DNA of 41,896 nt from Stenotrophomonas sp. PS02298 (GTDB lineage Bacteria > Pseudomonadota > Gammaproteobacteria > Xanthomonadales > Xanthomonadaceae): NCBI RefSeq assembly GCF_029959445.1, contig NZ_JASCOR010000020.1, positions 1 through 41,896 on the forward strand, in the 5' to 3' direction. The position numbers and the translations under genes were made by a program. Below the pieces are notes generated by a model. It saw only the letters and a list, made by a program, of their open reading frames with translations, was not told where the DNA came from and ran no database searches. The stretch's first letter is position 1. Every line of letters begins with the position of its first letter. Positions 15,336-25,045 of this stretch are shown here, piece by piece.

Positions 15336-16529
15336 CTATTTGGATCTTTCGAGGCCTTCGAGGATATCGCCGTACCTGTGTGCTATGTTTTCCCAGTCGA
15401 AATCTCTCATTATTTGCTTGTGCCACTCAGGCTTGGTGTGCGTGAGGGAGGGGGGGCGCTGCAGGGCGGCCAGTAGAGCGATGGAAAGGGCGTCGATGCT
15501 GTCATTTGCGGCAAAATTGATTGGTGCTGTTGCCGGTAGAGCAACTTGCAGGGCAATGTTTGGGGCTGAGGCCACTGGGCAGCCGCAACCCAGCGCTTCT
15601 ATTGCCACCAAGCCAAGGCCTTCAGGGGCGGCATCACTTCCTGACGGGCAAATCAAGGCGGCGGCTGCCCGGAGCATTGTTGCGATTTCTGTTGAGCCCC
15701 TTCGGCCGTGGAAACGTATTTTTGACTGAATCCCGAGCTGGGCGGCTATTCGTTCAAATCCTACCCGTGCGGGCCCATCGCCGACGACATCGAGTGTCAG
15801 TTCCGGGACTATCTGCAGTGCTTTGGAGAATGCGAGTAGGGCGTGATCTGGTCGCTTGGAATCAATGAGTCTGCCGACATAAATGACTCTTGAGGACCGG
15901 GGAATATGTGCGTCTGCGTGAAACGTGCGTGCCAGATCCACTCCCATCGGCAGTATTTTTACGCTTTGGATTCCTTCGGCCAGAAGGGTATCTCTTACAC
16001 GGGCACCTACTGCGGTTATCGCATTCGCGTCTTTCGCGATAAGTCGTCTTAGACGCTGCCAGCAGAAGCCTCGCAAGCCCAGTACATCAGTGCCATGTGC
16101 GGTAATGCAGTAAGGGACGTTGCCGTGGGTAAGTGCTGCAACCAGTGCGCCTGGAACCAGCCAGTGAGCGTGGATGATGTCAGCGCCATGCCTACGCCTG
16201 AATCCCCAAACCTGCCACATCCAGGCAATTAGGTAGCTTGGGAGCAGTAACATTTTCCATGGTCTTGCCTTGATGTTAGCGACCAGACCTCCGCCGTACA
16301 CCAGTGTCTGCAATGCCGATGGCGCGTAGCGGTAGCGAAAAACCTTGACGCCATCCATGTCTTCAATTGCTTTCGCGCCGGGGGCCATTGAGGTTGATAC
16401 CACCACCTCAAATCGATCGGTCAGGCGAGATGCCAGTTGATGCACGAACGATGGCTCGGCATCTCCCCGCCACCGCGGATAAGTTGATGTCAGTACCAGT
16501 AGGCGAGGTTTGATCCTGCTCTCAGTCAT
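15336..16529 (-). CDS. Glycosyltransferase family 4 enzyme
   Basis: A 397-residue GT-B retaining glycosyltransferase. The N-terminal domain opens with LLVLTSTYPRWRGDAEPSFV and has HAHWLVPGALVAAL and ITAHGTDVLG, a plan common in exopolysaccharide and O-antigen transferases of the WcaL/PssC-like type. The C-terminal domain has IYVGRLIDSKRPDHAL, VVGDGPAR and PSGSDAAPEGLGLVAIEALGCGCPV with the conserved E-x7-E pair. Its start overlaps the GT2 stop by 8 bases (16522-16529), so it is translationally coupled to that gene. It contains a membrane-like patch (MLLLPSYLIAWMWQVWGF), suggesting peripheral membrane association. Sugar and linkage are unknown. Confidence 0.88.
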   Translation of the reverse strand: MTESRIKPRLLVLTSTYPRWRGDAEPSFVHQLASRLTDRFEVVVSTSMAPGAKAIEDMDGVKVFRYRYAPSALQTLVYGGGLVANIKARPWKMLLLPSYLIAWMWQVWGFRRRHGADIIHAHWLVPGALVAALTHGNVPYCITAHGTDVLGLRGFCWQRLRRLIAKDANAITAVGARVRDTLLAEGIQSVKILPMGVDLARTFHADAHIPRSSRVIYVGRLIDSKRPDHALLAFSKALQIVPELTLDVVGDGPARVGFERIAAQLGIQSKIRFHGRRGSTEIATMLRAAAALICPSGSDAAPEGLGLVAIEALGCGCPVASAPNIALQVALPATAPINFAANDSIDALSIALLAALQRPPSLTHTKPEWHKQIMRDFDWENIAHRYGDILEGLERSK

Positions 16530-17379
16530 TGCGGCGATAGGTCAGATTGGTGATCTGCTCTGAAATGAGCCCAATCATGAAGATGATTACTGCGGCGCTG
16601 AATAGCAGCGCGCTCATGTTCGTAAAACGATGCTCTACGGCGAAGGTATATGCGTAATAGCCGAGGCCGATAAAGAAGAAGGTCATGGCTACCGGCGCAA
16701 ACAACTTGAGCGGCGAATAAAGCGTTGCGATCTTGAAAATGATCAGCAGGAACCGGATGCCATCCTTGATCGGGCGAATATGGCTGCCATTGCCCATCCG
16801 CTTGGCGACTGGAATCGGCACATAGGCAACAGGGTAGGCGCTGCGGAAGAATGCCATGGTGCTGGTGGTCGGGTAGCTGAAGCCATTGGGCAGCAGGTGC
16901 AGGAACTCGCGGAACCGGTCGGCTCTTACCGCGCGAAAACCCGAGGTCAGGTCGAGGATCTTGTGGCCTGTCATGTGACTGGCAAGCTTGTTATAGAACG
17001 CGTTGGCCAAACCGCGGTGGCGGTTGGCCTGGCCGGTGCTGTCGCGGGCGCCCACCACCATGTCGTAGCCGTCGTCCAGCTTTGCCAGCAATTGCTGGAT
17101 ATGCTCAGCACGGTGTTGGCCGTCCGCGTCCATGAATACCAGGATTCTGCCGCGTGCGGCGCGTGCGCCACGTTTGATGGCGGCACCATTGCCCATCGAG
17201 TAAGGGCTACTGAGTACGTTGGCCCCCAGTTCTGCCGCGATGCTGGCAGTAGCGTCGGTCGAGCCATCATTCACCACGATGATCTCCGCCGCTGGATACG
17301 CCGCTCGCAAGTCAGGCAAGGTGCGTTTCAGCCCCTCGGCCTCGTTCTTGGCAGGCAGGATGATGCTCAGTTCTTGCAC
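16522..17379 (-). CDS. GT2 polyprenyl-phosphate glycosyltransferase (DPM1/GtrB-like)
   Basis: A 285-residue enzyme. The GT-A domain (1-215) has SIILPAKNEAEGL, IIVVNDGSTDAT and the metal-binding FMDADGQH, typical of enzymes that charge undecaprenyl phosphate with a single sugar. Two C-terminal membrane helices follow (about 220-245 and 252-275). Such enzymes make the lipid-P-sugar donors used by GT-C transferases on the outer face, so this gene and the GT-C gene at 8813 may form a donor/transferase pair. It is the first gene of the minus-strand glycosyltransferase group and is divergent from galE (174-base gap). Confidence 0.87.
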   Translation of the reverse strand: MQELSIILPAKNEAEGLKRTLPDLRAAYPAAEIIVVNDGSTDATASIAAELGANVLSSPYSMGNGAAIKRGARAARGRILVFMDADGQHRAEHIQQLLAKLDDGYDMVVGARDSTGQANRHRGLANAFYNKLASHMTGHKILDLTSGFRAVRADRFREFLHLLPNGFSYPTTSTMAFFRSAYPVAYVPIPVAKRMGNGSHIRPIKDGIRFLLIIFKIATLYSPLKLFAPVAMTFFFIGLGYYAYTFAVEHRFTNMSALLFSAAVIIFMIGLISEQITNLTYRRND

Positions 17380-17553
17380 GATTGTTTACCGGTAGTTCTC
17401 CCCGCGGCCATAGTAGCCGGGTTCGTGCCGCGTGGTGTGGCTTCGGCTGGGGTTGGGGCATGGGTAGTGCGTACAATTGGCTTGTTGGTCCGCTCTGGCG
17501 TGGGTTTGGCGCTGCGGGTCGGTTTGATAAGGGTGACCGCCCTGGGAGAGGCA

Positions 17554-18528
17554 ATGCAGGTTCTGGTTTGTGGTGGGGCGGGATACATTGGCAGCCATAT
17601 GGCTCGCTTGCTGGCTGAGCAGGGGATCACGGTGGTGGTGCTGGATGACCTGTCCACCGGGCATCAGCAGGCCGTGCAATGGGGTGAGTTGATCCAGGCC
17701 GATCTGCTGGACCAGGCTGCAGTGGACCAAGCCTTTGAAGGGCGCCGGTTTGAGGCGGTGTTCCATTTCGCCGCTCGTTCGCTGGTGGGCGAGTCGATAG
17801 CACAGCCGTATGGCTACTATCGCAGCAACGTGGTCGGGACATTGAACCTGCTCGATGCCATGCGGCGGCATGATGTGCGGAAATTCATTTTTTCCTCCAG
17901 TGCGGCGGTGTATGGCCGGCCGCTGGCTGGGCTGATCGACGAAGATCACCCGCGACAGCCGATCAACCCTTATGGCAGCAGCAAGCTTATGGTGGAGCAG
18001 GTGCTCACCGACGCCGCCCATGCTTACGGCCTGCGCTCGGTTGCGTTGCGTTACTTCAACGCGGCCGGTGCGGCGCGCGATGCGCGGATTGGCGAATCGC
18101 ACGCCTGCGAAACCCATCTGGTTCCCAATGTGCTGCGCTCGGTGCTGGGGACGGTACCGCCGTTGATGGTATTTGGCGATGACTACGAAACCATCGATGG
18201 CACCTGCGTGCGTGATTACGTCCATGTGGAGGATCTCGCTCAGGCACACCTGACGGCGTTGCAGTTCCTTAGCTCGGCCGAAGGGGCACATGTCTTCAAC
18301 CTGGGCAACGGGCAAGGTTTTTCTGTGCGACAGGTGATTGATGCGGCAGCTGCCGTCGTGGGCCGGGCGGTGCCGTACACGGTGGCCGCACGGCGTGCAG
18401 GGGATCCGGAGGTGCTCGTGGCTTCCAGCCGGAAGGCCAGTGATGTGCTGGGTTGGCAGCCGCGCTACACGGATCTGGCCGAGATCATTGAATCGGCTTG
18501 GCGCTGGCATCGGACCCAGCCGTGGTGA
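17554..18528 (+). CDS. galE: UDP-glucose 4-epimerase
   Basis: A 324-residue short-chain dehydrogenase/reductase enzyme. It has the NAD-binding GGAGYIGSH motif (7-15), DDLSTG, the catalytic serine region FSSSAAVYG and the Y-x3-K pair in INPYGSSKLMVEQ, then LRYFNAAGA and CVRDYVHVEDLA. It interconverts UDP-glucose and UDP-galactose (possibly also the N-acetyl forms), supplying nucleotide sugars to the neighbouring transferases. GGGAGAGG lies three bases before the ATG at 17554. The frame is open some 900 bases further upstream, but that part is antisense to the GT2 gene and is not coding. A candidate -10 TACAAT is at 17472-17477. Confidence 0.94.
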   Translation: MQVLVCGGAGYIGSHMARLLAEQGITVVVLDDLSTGHQQAVQWGELIQADLLDQAAVDQAFEGRRFEAVFHFAARSLVGESIAQPYGYYRSNVVGTLNLLDAMRRHDVRKFIFSSSAAVYGRPLAGLIDEDHPRQPINPYGSSKLMVEQVLTDAAHAYGLRSVALRYFNAAGAARDARIGESHACETHLVPNVLRSVLGTVPPLMVFGDDYETIDGTCVRDYVHVEDLAQAHLTALQFLSSAEGAHVFNLGNGQGFSVRQVIDAAAAVVGRAVPYTVAARRAGDPEVLVASSRKASDVLGWQPRYTDLAEIIESAWRWHRTQPW

Positions 18529-18649
18529 GCTGCTGACCGGGTGACTTCCTCGGCAGGCTTCGCTCCGATGACGTGTATTGGCTGGGGATGCGTGCATGAA
18601 CGGCGGCTCTGGGTACAATTGACCCGTTACCGTCCGGCCAGGGGAAACC

Positions 18650-20380
18650 ATGAATACTGCTGTCACCGCCAACTTGGTTGGCATCACCGGCATCGCCCGT
18701 CGTCTGGTCCAGGACGGGGCGCTGGAAGAATCGGTGGCTCGCACCGCCATGGCCCAGGCGGGTGAGGCCAAGGTGCCGTTGGCGCAGTGGCTGGCTGACA
18801 AGAAGCTGGTGAGTGCCTCGCATATGGCCGCTGCCAATGCGATGGAGTTCGGTATGCCGTTGCTGGACGTGTCGGTGTTCGATCCCAACCAGAATGCGAT
18901 CAAGCTGGTCAGCGAGGAATTGCTGCGCAAGCATCATGTGTTGCCGCTGTTCAAGCGTGGCGGCAAGCTCTTCATCGGCACCAGCAACCCGACCCAGCAG
19001 CTGGATGAGATCAAGTTCCAGACCAACCTGGTGGTCGAGCCTATTCTGGTCGATGAGGAGCAGATCCGACGTACCTTGGGTCTTTGGTTGGCCAGCAACG
19101 AGTCGCTGGGAGAAGGTCTTGGTGGCGACGATGAAGGCATGGGCGACCTGGATATCGCTGCCGGCGATGAGGACATGGGGGGCGGTGGCGACACCGGAGT
19201 CGATGCCAAGGGTGATGACACTCCGGTCGTCAAATTCGTCAACAAGGCCCTGGTGGACGCGATCCGCAAGGGGGCCTCGGATATTCACTTCGAGCCCTAT
19301 GAAGATGACTACCGGGTACGTTTTCGTATCGATGGCCTGCTCAAGACCGTAGCCAAGGCACCGGTCAAGTTGAACCAGCGCATCGCCGCGCGTCTGAAGG
19401 TGATGTCGCAGTTGGACATCGCCGAGAAACGCGTGCCGCAGGACGGGCGCATCAAGCTCAATCTGTCCAAGACCAAGCAGATCGACTTCCGTGTAAGTAC
19501 CTTGCCGACCTTGTTCGGTGAGAAGATCGTGCTGCGTATCCTCGACGGCAGCGCTGCCAAGCTCGGTATCGACAAGCTGGGTTACGAGCCGGATCAGCAG
19601 AAGCTGTTTCTGGATGCCATCCACAAGCCTTACGGCATGGTGCTGGTCACCGGCCCCACCGGTTCGGGTAAGACGGTGTCGCTGTATACCGCGTTGGGCA
19701 TCCTCAACGACGACACCCGCAATATCTCCACCGCCGAGGATCCGGTTGAAATCCGCCTGCCTGGCGTGAACCAGGTGCAGCAGAACAACAAGCGCGGCAT
19801 GACCTTTGCGGCGGCGCTGCGTTCGTTCCTGCGACAGGATCCGGACATCATCATGGTCGGCGAAATCCGTGACCTTGAGACCGCCGAAATCGCGATCAAG
19901 GCCGCACAGACCGGCCACATGGTGCTGTCCACGCTGCATACCAACGATGCGCCGCAGACCATCGCGCGCCTGATGAACATGGGCATCGCGCCCTACAACA
20001 TCACCTCGTCGGTGACCTTGGTGATCGCCCAGCGTCTGGCGCGGCGCCTGTGCAGCAACTGCAAGCGTCCGCAGCAGTTGCCGGAGAACGCGCTGCTGGC
20101 CGAAGGCTTTACCGCCGAGCAGATCGCCAAGGGTATAAATCTCCATGAGCCGGTCGGCTGCGAGGAGTGCACCGAAGGCTACAAGGGCCGTACCGGTATC
20201 TACCAGGTGATGCCGATGACCGACGACATTGCGGCGATCGTTCTGCAGGGCGGCAATGCGATGGATATTGCTGAAGCTGCGCAGAAGATCGGCGTCAATG
20301 ACCTGCGGCAATCGGCATTGGTGAAGGCGGCGCAGGGCATTACCAGCCTGGCCGAGATCAACCGCGTCACCAAGGACTAA
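18650..20380 (+). CDS. pilB: Type IV pilus extension ATPase PilB
   Basis: A 576-residue hexameric motor that drives pilin assembly at the inner membrane. An N-terminal GspE/MshEN-type domain (1-150) is joined by an acidic, glycine-rich linker (about 155-200) to the ATPase core: GASDIHFEPYEDDYRVRFRIDG (Asp-box region), Walker A GPTGSGKT (335-342), Walker B DIIMVGEIRDLETAE and the His box STLHTNDAPQTIARL. The tetracysteine zinc motif C-S-N-C...C-E-E-C lies near residue 470-510. GGGGAAACC precedes the ATG. TACAAT at 18614-18619 is a possible -10 box. It is separated from pilA by the glycan cassette, and ends against pilR across a repeat-filled gap. Confidence 0.97.
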   Translation: MNTAVTANLVGITGIARRLVQDGALEESVARTAMAQAGEAKVPLAQWLADKKLVSASHMAAANAMEFGMPLLDVSVFDPNQNAIKLVSEELLRKHHVLPLFKRGGKLFIGTSNPTQQLDEIKFQTNLVVEPILVDEEQIRRTLGLWLASNESLGEGLGGDDEGMGDLDIAAGDEDMGGGGDTGVDAKGDDTPVVKFVNKALVDAIRKGASDIHFEPYEDDYRVRFRIDGLLKTVAKAPVKLNQRIAARLKVMSQLDIAEKRVPQDGRIKLNLSKTKQIDFRVSTLPTLFGEKIVLRILDGSAAKLGIDKLGYEPDQQKLFLDAIHKPYGMVLVTGPTGSGKTVSLYTALGILNDDTRNISTAEDPVEIRLPGVNQVQQNNKRGMTFAAALRSFLRQDPDIIMVGEIRDLETAEIAIKAAQTGHMVLSTLHTNDAPQTIARLMNMGIAPYNITSSVTLVIAQRLARRLCSNCKRPQQLPENALLAEGFTAEQIAKGINLHEPVGCEECTEGYKGRTGIYQVMPMTDDIAAIVLQGGNAMDIAEAAQKIGVNDLRQSALVKAAQGITSLAEINRVTKD

Positions 20381-20387
20381 GCCCTGC

Positions 20388-20410
20388 ATTGCCGAGCCAT
20401 GCTCGGCAAT
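20388..20410. repeat. Perfect palindrome after pilB, likely terminator hairpin
   Basis: ATTGCCGAGC / GCTCGGCAAT form a perfect 10-bp stem around CAT, seven bases after the pilB stop. The core GCCGAGC-CAT-GCTCGGC is the same as in the two adjacent GTAG-headed copies, but here the GTAG head is missing. Confidence 0.85.
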
Positions 20411-20421
20411 GTTTGGCATTT

Positions 20422-20489
20422 GTAGTGCCGAGCCATGCTCGGCAGAGGCGTTGCCAGTGATGCTCTTGCCGAGCATGGCTCGGCTCTAC
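20422..20489. repeat. Pair of SMAG-like REP elements in inverted orientation
   Basis: The first copy (20422-20444) is GTAG followed by a TGCCGAGC-CAT-GCTCGGCA hairpin. The second (20467-20489) is the same unit in reverse, ending in CTAC. This is the form of the SMAG (GTAG) palindromes described in Stenotrophomonas maltophilia, thought to be mobilised by REP-associated transposases. The pair lies between the convergent pilB and pilR genes and probably helps end both transcripts. Confidence 0.85.
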
Positions 20490-20508
20490 CTGGCTTTCAG
20501 GGGCTTGC

Positions 20509-21909
20509 TTATTCCATGCCCAGCTTTTTCAGCTTGTAGCGCAGGGCGCGGAAGGTGATGCCGAGTTGGGCTGCGGTCTTGGTCTTGTTCCAGCGGTTTT
20601 CTTCCAGGGCCTTCTGGATCACCGTGCGCTCCATCTGCTCGATGTAGGAGGGCAGGGCAGCGCTGGCCGGGTCGATGTCGACAACGGCTTCCTGGGGGAC
20701 GGCAGCAGGTGCCGGGGGCTCGCTGCTGGGAAGGCGTGGCGTGGCGCTTTGCGACTGTGGCAAGCGCAGGTCGCTGGCATCGATGCAGTCGCTGTCGGCC
20801 AGGGCCAGCGAGCGCTCAAGGATATTCTCCAGTTCGCGGACATTACCCGGGAAGGAGTAGGCATCCAATGCTTCCAGTGCCGACGCCGCCAGTCGCGGTG
20901 GTTTTTGCCCCTGTGCCAGCGCCAGGCGATTCAGGATGGTGCTCGCGAGCTGCGGCAGGTCACCGCGGCGTTCGCGCAGCGGTGGCACCCGCAATTCAAT
21001 GACGTTGATGCGGTAGTACAGGTCGTGGCGGAAGCGCCCGTCCTGCACCAGGGTGCCCAGGTCTTTGTGGGTGGCTGAGAGGATGCGCACGTCCACGGTG
21101 ACTTCAGTGGCGGCGCCTACCGGGCGTACCGATTTTTCCTGGATTGCGCGCAGCAGCTTGACTTGCATCTGCAGGGGCAGCTCGGCGACTTCATCCAGGA
21201 ACAAGGTGCCGCCACTGGCTGCCTGGAACAGGCCGGGCTTGTCGGCGTGGGCGCCGGTGAAGCTGCCCTTGCGATGGCCGAAGAACTCGCTCTCCATCAG
21301 TTCGCTGGGGATGGCGCCGCAGTTGACCGGGATGAACGGGCCGGCTGCGCGCGCGCCCTGGTCGTGGATGGTACGGGCGACCAGTTCCTTGCCGACGCCT
21401 GATTCGCCCAGGATGTAGACCGGTGCCTGACTGCGTGCGACTTTGCTGATGGTCGCGCGCAACTCATCCATTGCCGGCGAGCTGCCGAGCAGGCGGGTGG
21501 CGTTTTCCGGCGGTGGCGGGGTGCTGGGACGGGCTTCGTTGTTCAACTCGATGGCATGCCGGACCAGGCCGCGCAGCACATTGATGTCCACCGGCTTGCT
21601 GACGAAATCGAAAGCGCCGGCTTTCAGGGCTTCCACCGCCAGGTCCATGCTGCCAAAGGCAGTGATCATCGCCACGGGAGTGGAGGGATGGTCGCGGTTG
21701 ATCTCGGTGACCAGCTCGATGCCATTGCCGTCGGGCAGGCGCATGTCGGTCAGGCACAGGTCGAAATGGTTGCTGGCCAGCAGTTCCCGGGCTTCGGCGA
21801 GGTTGGCGGCGGTACTGATCCGTAAGCCCATCCGGCCAAGGGTAAGGACCAGCAGCTCACGGATGTCGCGTTCGTCATCGACGATCAGGGCGCTATGTGT
21901 TGCGTTCAT
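20509..21909 (-). CDS. pilR: Sigma-54-dependent response regulator PilR
   Basis: A 466-residue NtrC-type activator. The receiver (1-120) has the DDE acidic cluster near 11-13 and phosphoacceptor D55 (LTDMRLPDG). The central AAA+ domain (about 140-375) has Walker A GESGVGKE, the sigma-54 contact loop GSFTGA (a common variant of GAFTGA) and the [13 protein letters not shown] Walker B. A C-terminal Fis-type helix-turn-helix (about 425-466) ends in [21 protein letters not shown]. It drives sigma-54 transcription of pilin genes, and two sigma-54-like elements are found upstream of the two pilins. It follows pilS by 58 bases on the same strand and converges on pilB. Confidence 0.95.
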   Translation of the reverse strand: MNATHSALIVDDERDIRELLVLTLGRMGLRISTAANLAEARELLASNHFDLCLTDMRLPDGNGIELVTEINRDHPSTPVAMITAFGSMDLAVEALKAGAFDFVSKPVDINVLRGLVRHAIELNNEARPSTPPPPENATRLLGSSPAMDELRATISKVARSQAPVYILGESGVGKELVARTIHDQGARAAGPFIPVNCGAIPSELMESEFFGHRKGSFTGAHADKPGLFQAASGGTLFLDEVAELPLQMQVKLLRAIQEKSVRPVGAATEVTVDVRILSATHKDLGTLVQDGRFRHDLYYRINVIELRVPPLRERRGDLPQLASTILNRLALAQGQKPPRLAASALEALDAYSFPGNVRELENILERSLALADSDCIDASDLRLPQSQSATPRLPSSEPPAPAAVPQEAVVDIDPASAALPSYIEQMERTVIQKALEENRWNKTKTAAQLGITFRALRYKLKKLGME

Positions 21910-21967
21910 GAATGGAACGATAGCCGAGGTGGAGGTATGTCTACAAACGATTGCATCCAGAAACCGC

Positions 21968-23593
21968 TCATTGGCGCTCGCCGCGGGTGAATGCGGTTTT
22001 CGGGATGCTCAGGGTCAGCCGGAAGCAGGCTCCGCCAGCGGGAATCGACACATAGTCCAACTGGGCCTGATTGGCCCGGCAAAGCTCGCGGGCGATGTAC
22101 AGGCCCAGTCCGGTGCCATGTTCGGAGGTGGTGTAGAACGGCCGGAACAGCTGGCTGGCGATGGCATCAGGAATGCCCGGACCGCGGTCCATGATGTCGA
22201 TGACCGCGTTGCGTTCGGCCGAGGCGACACGGATGCGGATACGTGCCGCTTCATCGGCGATCCGGCCATATTTGAGGGCGTTGTGGACCAGGGCCGTCAG
22301 TACCTGGTGCAGGTGCCGGGGGTCGATCATCGCTATCACCGATGGCTCGCGGATCACCGCTTCCAGACTGTCGTTTTCAAGTGACAGGGTCTGCCGGTAC
22401 TCGATCACGAAGCGGCGGACGAAGGCGGCCAGGTCCAGATTCTCGGGATTTGCCCGTTCGCGTCGGGCCAGCGCCAGCACGCTCTCGACGATGCCATTGG
22501 TGCGCTGGCATTGCTGGTGGATGATCTGGAGCAGGCGCCGGTCGGCCTCGCCTATGTCCTCGGACTCCTCCAACAGCTGGGTGGCATAGTTGATGGCCGC
22601 CAGCGGGTTGCGTATCTCATGGGCAAGACTGGCGGAGAAACGGCCCAAGGTCGAGAGGGTCAGTGATTCGGCCCGGCGTGAGACCACCGTAGTGTCGTCG
22701 AGGAAGATCAGCGACATGTCGCTGTCGGCCAGCAGGCGCGCAAAGCGCGGCAGCACTTCGGCCTGCTCGGGGGCGAGCTGTAGCGGTTGTTCGTCTTCAT
22801 GCCAGCCATTGCGCCAGCGCTGCAGGCGCCGCGCCAATTCAGGCGAAGCAATGCTCAGCGCGACACGCTCGGTGGCCAGCGCGCCCTCCATGTCACCGAG
22901 CAGGGCGGTCGCCGCCTCGTTGGCCAGGGTGATCTGGCCACTGGTGTCCACCACCAGCACGCCGGTACGCATGCGGCGGATGATCAGCTCGTTCACTTCG
23001 AACAGGTTGGCTACTTCTGCGCCACGTTGATCCGCCAACTGCTGGGTGCGGCGGGTGCGGCTGCCGATCTGGTAGGCGATGAAGGCCAGTGCAAGATAGC
23101 TGGTGACGAACATCGCCAGCTCGGCCAGCGTACGCAGGTTGTCGCTGCCTTCGAAAGCCTGCCACACATACTCGGTGACGCTGGCGGCAGCGGCCAGCAG
23201 CGCCAGCAGCATGGCGCGTGACAACGGCAGCAGGAGGGCGGCCGCGGCGATGTTGAACAGCAGCGACATCGAGATGCCGGCACTGGCGCCGGGCAGGGCA
23301 TGGCTCAGCAGGGTGGCTGCGGTGATGTCGACCAGCAGGCTGCCGAACACGATCGGTTGCAACCAGCGCTCGTTGCGGCCCCAGGCCAGTAGTGCGAGGG
23401 CTACCAGCAGATAGAGGATGGTGACGGTTTCGGCCAACCGCAGCTGGTGCGCCTCACCTGCGAACGGGGTCAGCGGGCTGAAGACCAGCGCGGCCAGCAG
23501 GGTGGCGATCAGCACCCGGTACAGGGCGAAGAAATACAGCTCGCGACGCGGTATCGATTCGATGCGGTCTATGAGCGAGGTGCTGGGGGCCAA
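21968..23593 (-). CDS. pilS: Sensor histidine kinase PilS
   Basis: A 541-residue kinase with about six N-terminal membrane helices (residues about 20-190) and a cytoplasmic PAS-like region ([36 protein letters not shown]). The H-box is [20 protein letters not shown], followed by [17 protein letters not shown] and [13 protein letters not shown]. PilS senses pilin in the inner membrane in Pseudomonas and phosphorylates PilR. The start is probably the TTG at 23593, with AGGAG eight bases upstream; a second in-frame TTG lies at 23611 and there is no ATG nearby. Rare TTG initiation may keep the level low. Divergent from sucC across about 260 bases. Confidence 0.94.
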   Translation of the reverse strand: MAPSTSLIDRIESIPRRELYFFALYRVLIATLLAALVFSPLTPFAGEAHQLRLAETVTILYLLVALALLAWGRNERWLQPIVFGSLLVDITAATLLSHALPGASAGISMSLLFNIAAAALLLPLSRAMLLALLAAAASVTEYVWQAFEGSDNLRTLAELAMFVTSYLALAFIAYQIGSRTRRTQQLADQRGAEVANLFEVNELIIRRMRTGVLVVDTSGQITLANEAATALLGDMEGALATERVALSIASPELARRLQRWRNGWHEDEQPLQLAPEQAEVLPRFARLLADSDMSLIFLDDTTVVSRRAESLTLSTLGRFSASLAHEIRNPLAAINYATQLLEESEDIGEADRRLLQIIHQQCQRTNGIVESVLALARRERANPENLDLAAFVRRFVIEYRQTLSLENDSLEAVIREPSVIAMIDPRHLHQVLTALVHNALKYGRIADEAARIRIRVASAERNAVIDIMDRGPGIPDAIASQLFRPFYTTSEHGTGLGLYIARELCRANQAQLDYVSIPAGGACFRLTLSIPKTAFTRGERQ

Positions 23594-23854
23594 GCCGGAA
23601 CTCCTATCCAAGCGTTAACCCACCAAGTATAGGTGCGCACGGGCTGCTGCACGACACGCGCGCGGCGCCCCCTATTCAGAGGCAAGTTGCTGAAAAATCG
23701 CCAGAAAACATGCCGGACTTGGCCATTTGTACAGACTTCTTTGCGCCCCGGCGCTGGCTCGGCCACAATAGTGGGCCCGCCGCAGTCCTTGCCGGCGCCC
23801 CCAAGCCGGGGCCCGAGGAGATGCGTGCGGTCGTTCCTATTCCCACGGTGACGC

Positions 23855-25024
23855 ATGAATTTCCACGAGTACCAGTCAAAACAACTGCTTGCCGAATACG
23901 GCATCCCGGTCCCGGCCGGCAAGGTCGCTGCGACCCCGGACGAGGCTGTAGCTGCTGCCCAGTCGCTGGGCCAGGGCCCCTGGATGGTCAAGGCTCAGAT
24001 CCACGCTGGCGGCCGCGGCAAGGCTGGCGGCGTCAAGTTCTGCAAGACCACCGACGACGTCAAGGCCGCTGCGGCCAAGATGCTCGGCACCAAGATGGCC
24101 ACCTACCAGACCGCAGGCGTCGAGCTGCCGGTCAACCTGGTGCTGGTGACCACCGCCGGTGAGATCGTCAAGGAGCTGTACCTGTCGGTGCTGGTTGACC
24201 GTGGCACCAAGACCATCACCTACATCGCTTCTTCGGAAGGCGGCGTGGAGATCGAGCAGGTTGCTGCCGAGACCCCGGAACTGATCCACTCGCTCAACGT
24301 CGATTTCGTTGAAGGCGTGCAGGGCTACCACGGCCGTGATTTCGGCTTCAAGCTGGGCCTGACCGCCAAGCAGGCTGGCCAGTTCGCCAGCATCATGGTC
24401 AACCTGTACCGCCTGTTCAACGAAAAGGACCTGGCGCTGGTTGAAATCAACCCGCTGGCCATCCTGGACGACGGCAACCTGTACGCGCTGGACGGCAAGT
24501 TCGACAGCGACGACAACGCCGCGTTCCGCCAGAAGGCGCTGGTCGCCATGCGCGACAAGACCCAGGAAGACCCGACCGAAGTGATCGCTTCGGAGCTGGA
24601 CATCAACTACGTCACCATGGACGGCAACATCGGCTGCATGGTCAACGGCGCAGGCCTGGCCATGGCCACCATGGACGTCATCAAGCTCAACGGCGGCGAG
24701 CCGGCGAACTTCCTGGACGTGGGCGGCGGTGCCAACAAGCAGCGCGTCATTGAAGCCTTCAAGCTGATCCTGTCCTCGGACAAGGTCGAAGGCATCTTCG
24801 TCAACATCTTCGGCGGCATCGTCCGTTGCGACATGATTGCCGAAGGCATCATCGCCGCCGTGAAGGAAGTTGGCGTCAAGGTTCCGGTGGTGGTGCGCCT
24901 AGAAGGCACCAACGTGGAAGAAGGCAAGCAGCTGCTGCGTGACAGCGGCATGGCCATCATCCCGGCTGACAACATCAACGATGGCGCCAAGAAGATCGTT
25001 GAAGCTGTCAAGAACGCCGCCTGA
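23855..25024 (+). CDS. sucC: Succinyl-CoA synthetase beta subunit
   Basis: A 389-residue subunit of the TCA-cycle enzyme that converts succinyl-CoA to succinate with formation of ATP or GTP. The N-terminal ATP-grasp domain starts [20 protein letters not shown] and has the glycine loop [22 protein letters not shown] follows in the metal-binding region. The C-terminal ligase-CoA domain has LDVGGGANK and the phosphohistidine-facing [12 protein letters not shown]. Length is standard (388 in E. coli). The ribosome-binding site is weak. sucD follows after 21 bases. The 260-base gap shared with divergent pilS holds the promoter, but no confident -10/-35 pair could be picked by eye. Confidence 0.97.
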   Translation: MNFHEYQSKQLLAEYGIPVPAGKVAATPDEAVAAAQSLGQGPWMVKAQIHAGGRGKAGGVKFCKTTDDVKAAAAKMLGTKMATYQTAGVELPVNLVLVTTAGEIVKELYLSVLVDRGTKTITYIASSEGGVEIEQVAAETPELIHSLNVDFVEGVQGYHGRDFGFKLGLTAKQAGQFASIMVNLYRLFNEKDLALVEINPLAILDDGNLYALDGKFDSDDNAAFRQKALVAMRDKTQEDPTEVIASELDINYVTMDGNIGCMVNGAGLAMATMDVIKLNGGEPANFLDVGGGANKQRVIEAFKLILSSDKVEGIFVNIFGGIVRCDMIAEGIIAAVKEVGVKVPVVVRLEGTNVEEGKQLLRDSGMAIIPADNINDGAKKIVEAVKNAA

Positions 25025-25045
25025 TCCGACACCGAAGGAAATCCA

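Noticed and set aside
16630-17553. Open frame upstream of galE that would make a 632-residue fusion
   Set aside because: This part is antisense to the GT2 gene, has no conserved motif, and galE has its own ATG with GGGAGAGG and the Rossmann start at 17554.
18579-18600. Sigma-54-like TTGGC...GC upstream of pilB
   Set aside because: The distance between the GG and GC dinucleotides is too short for a -24/-12 promoter.
17386-18930. 514-residue minus-strand frame over galE
   Set aside because: It is antisense to the certain galE gene, is rich in H/R/P/Q and has no domain pattern.
18485-20476. 663-residue minus-strand frame over pilB
   Set aside because: Mirror of pilB codon bias in a GC-rich genome; no motif, while pilB is unambiguous.
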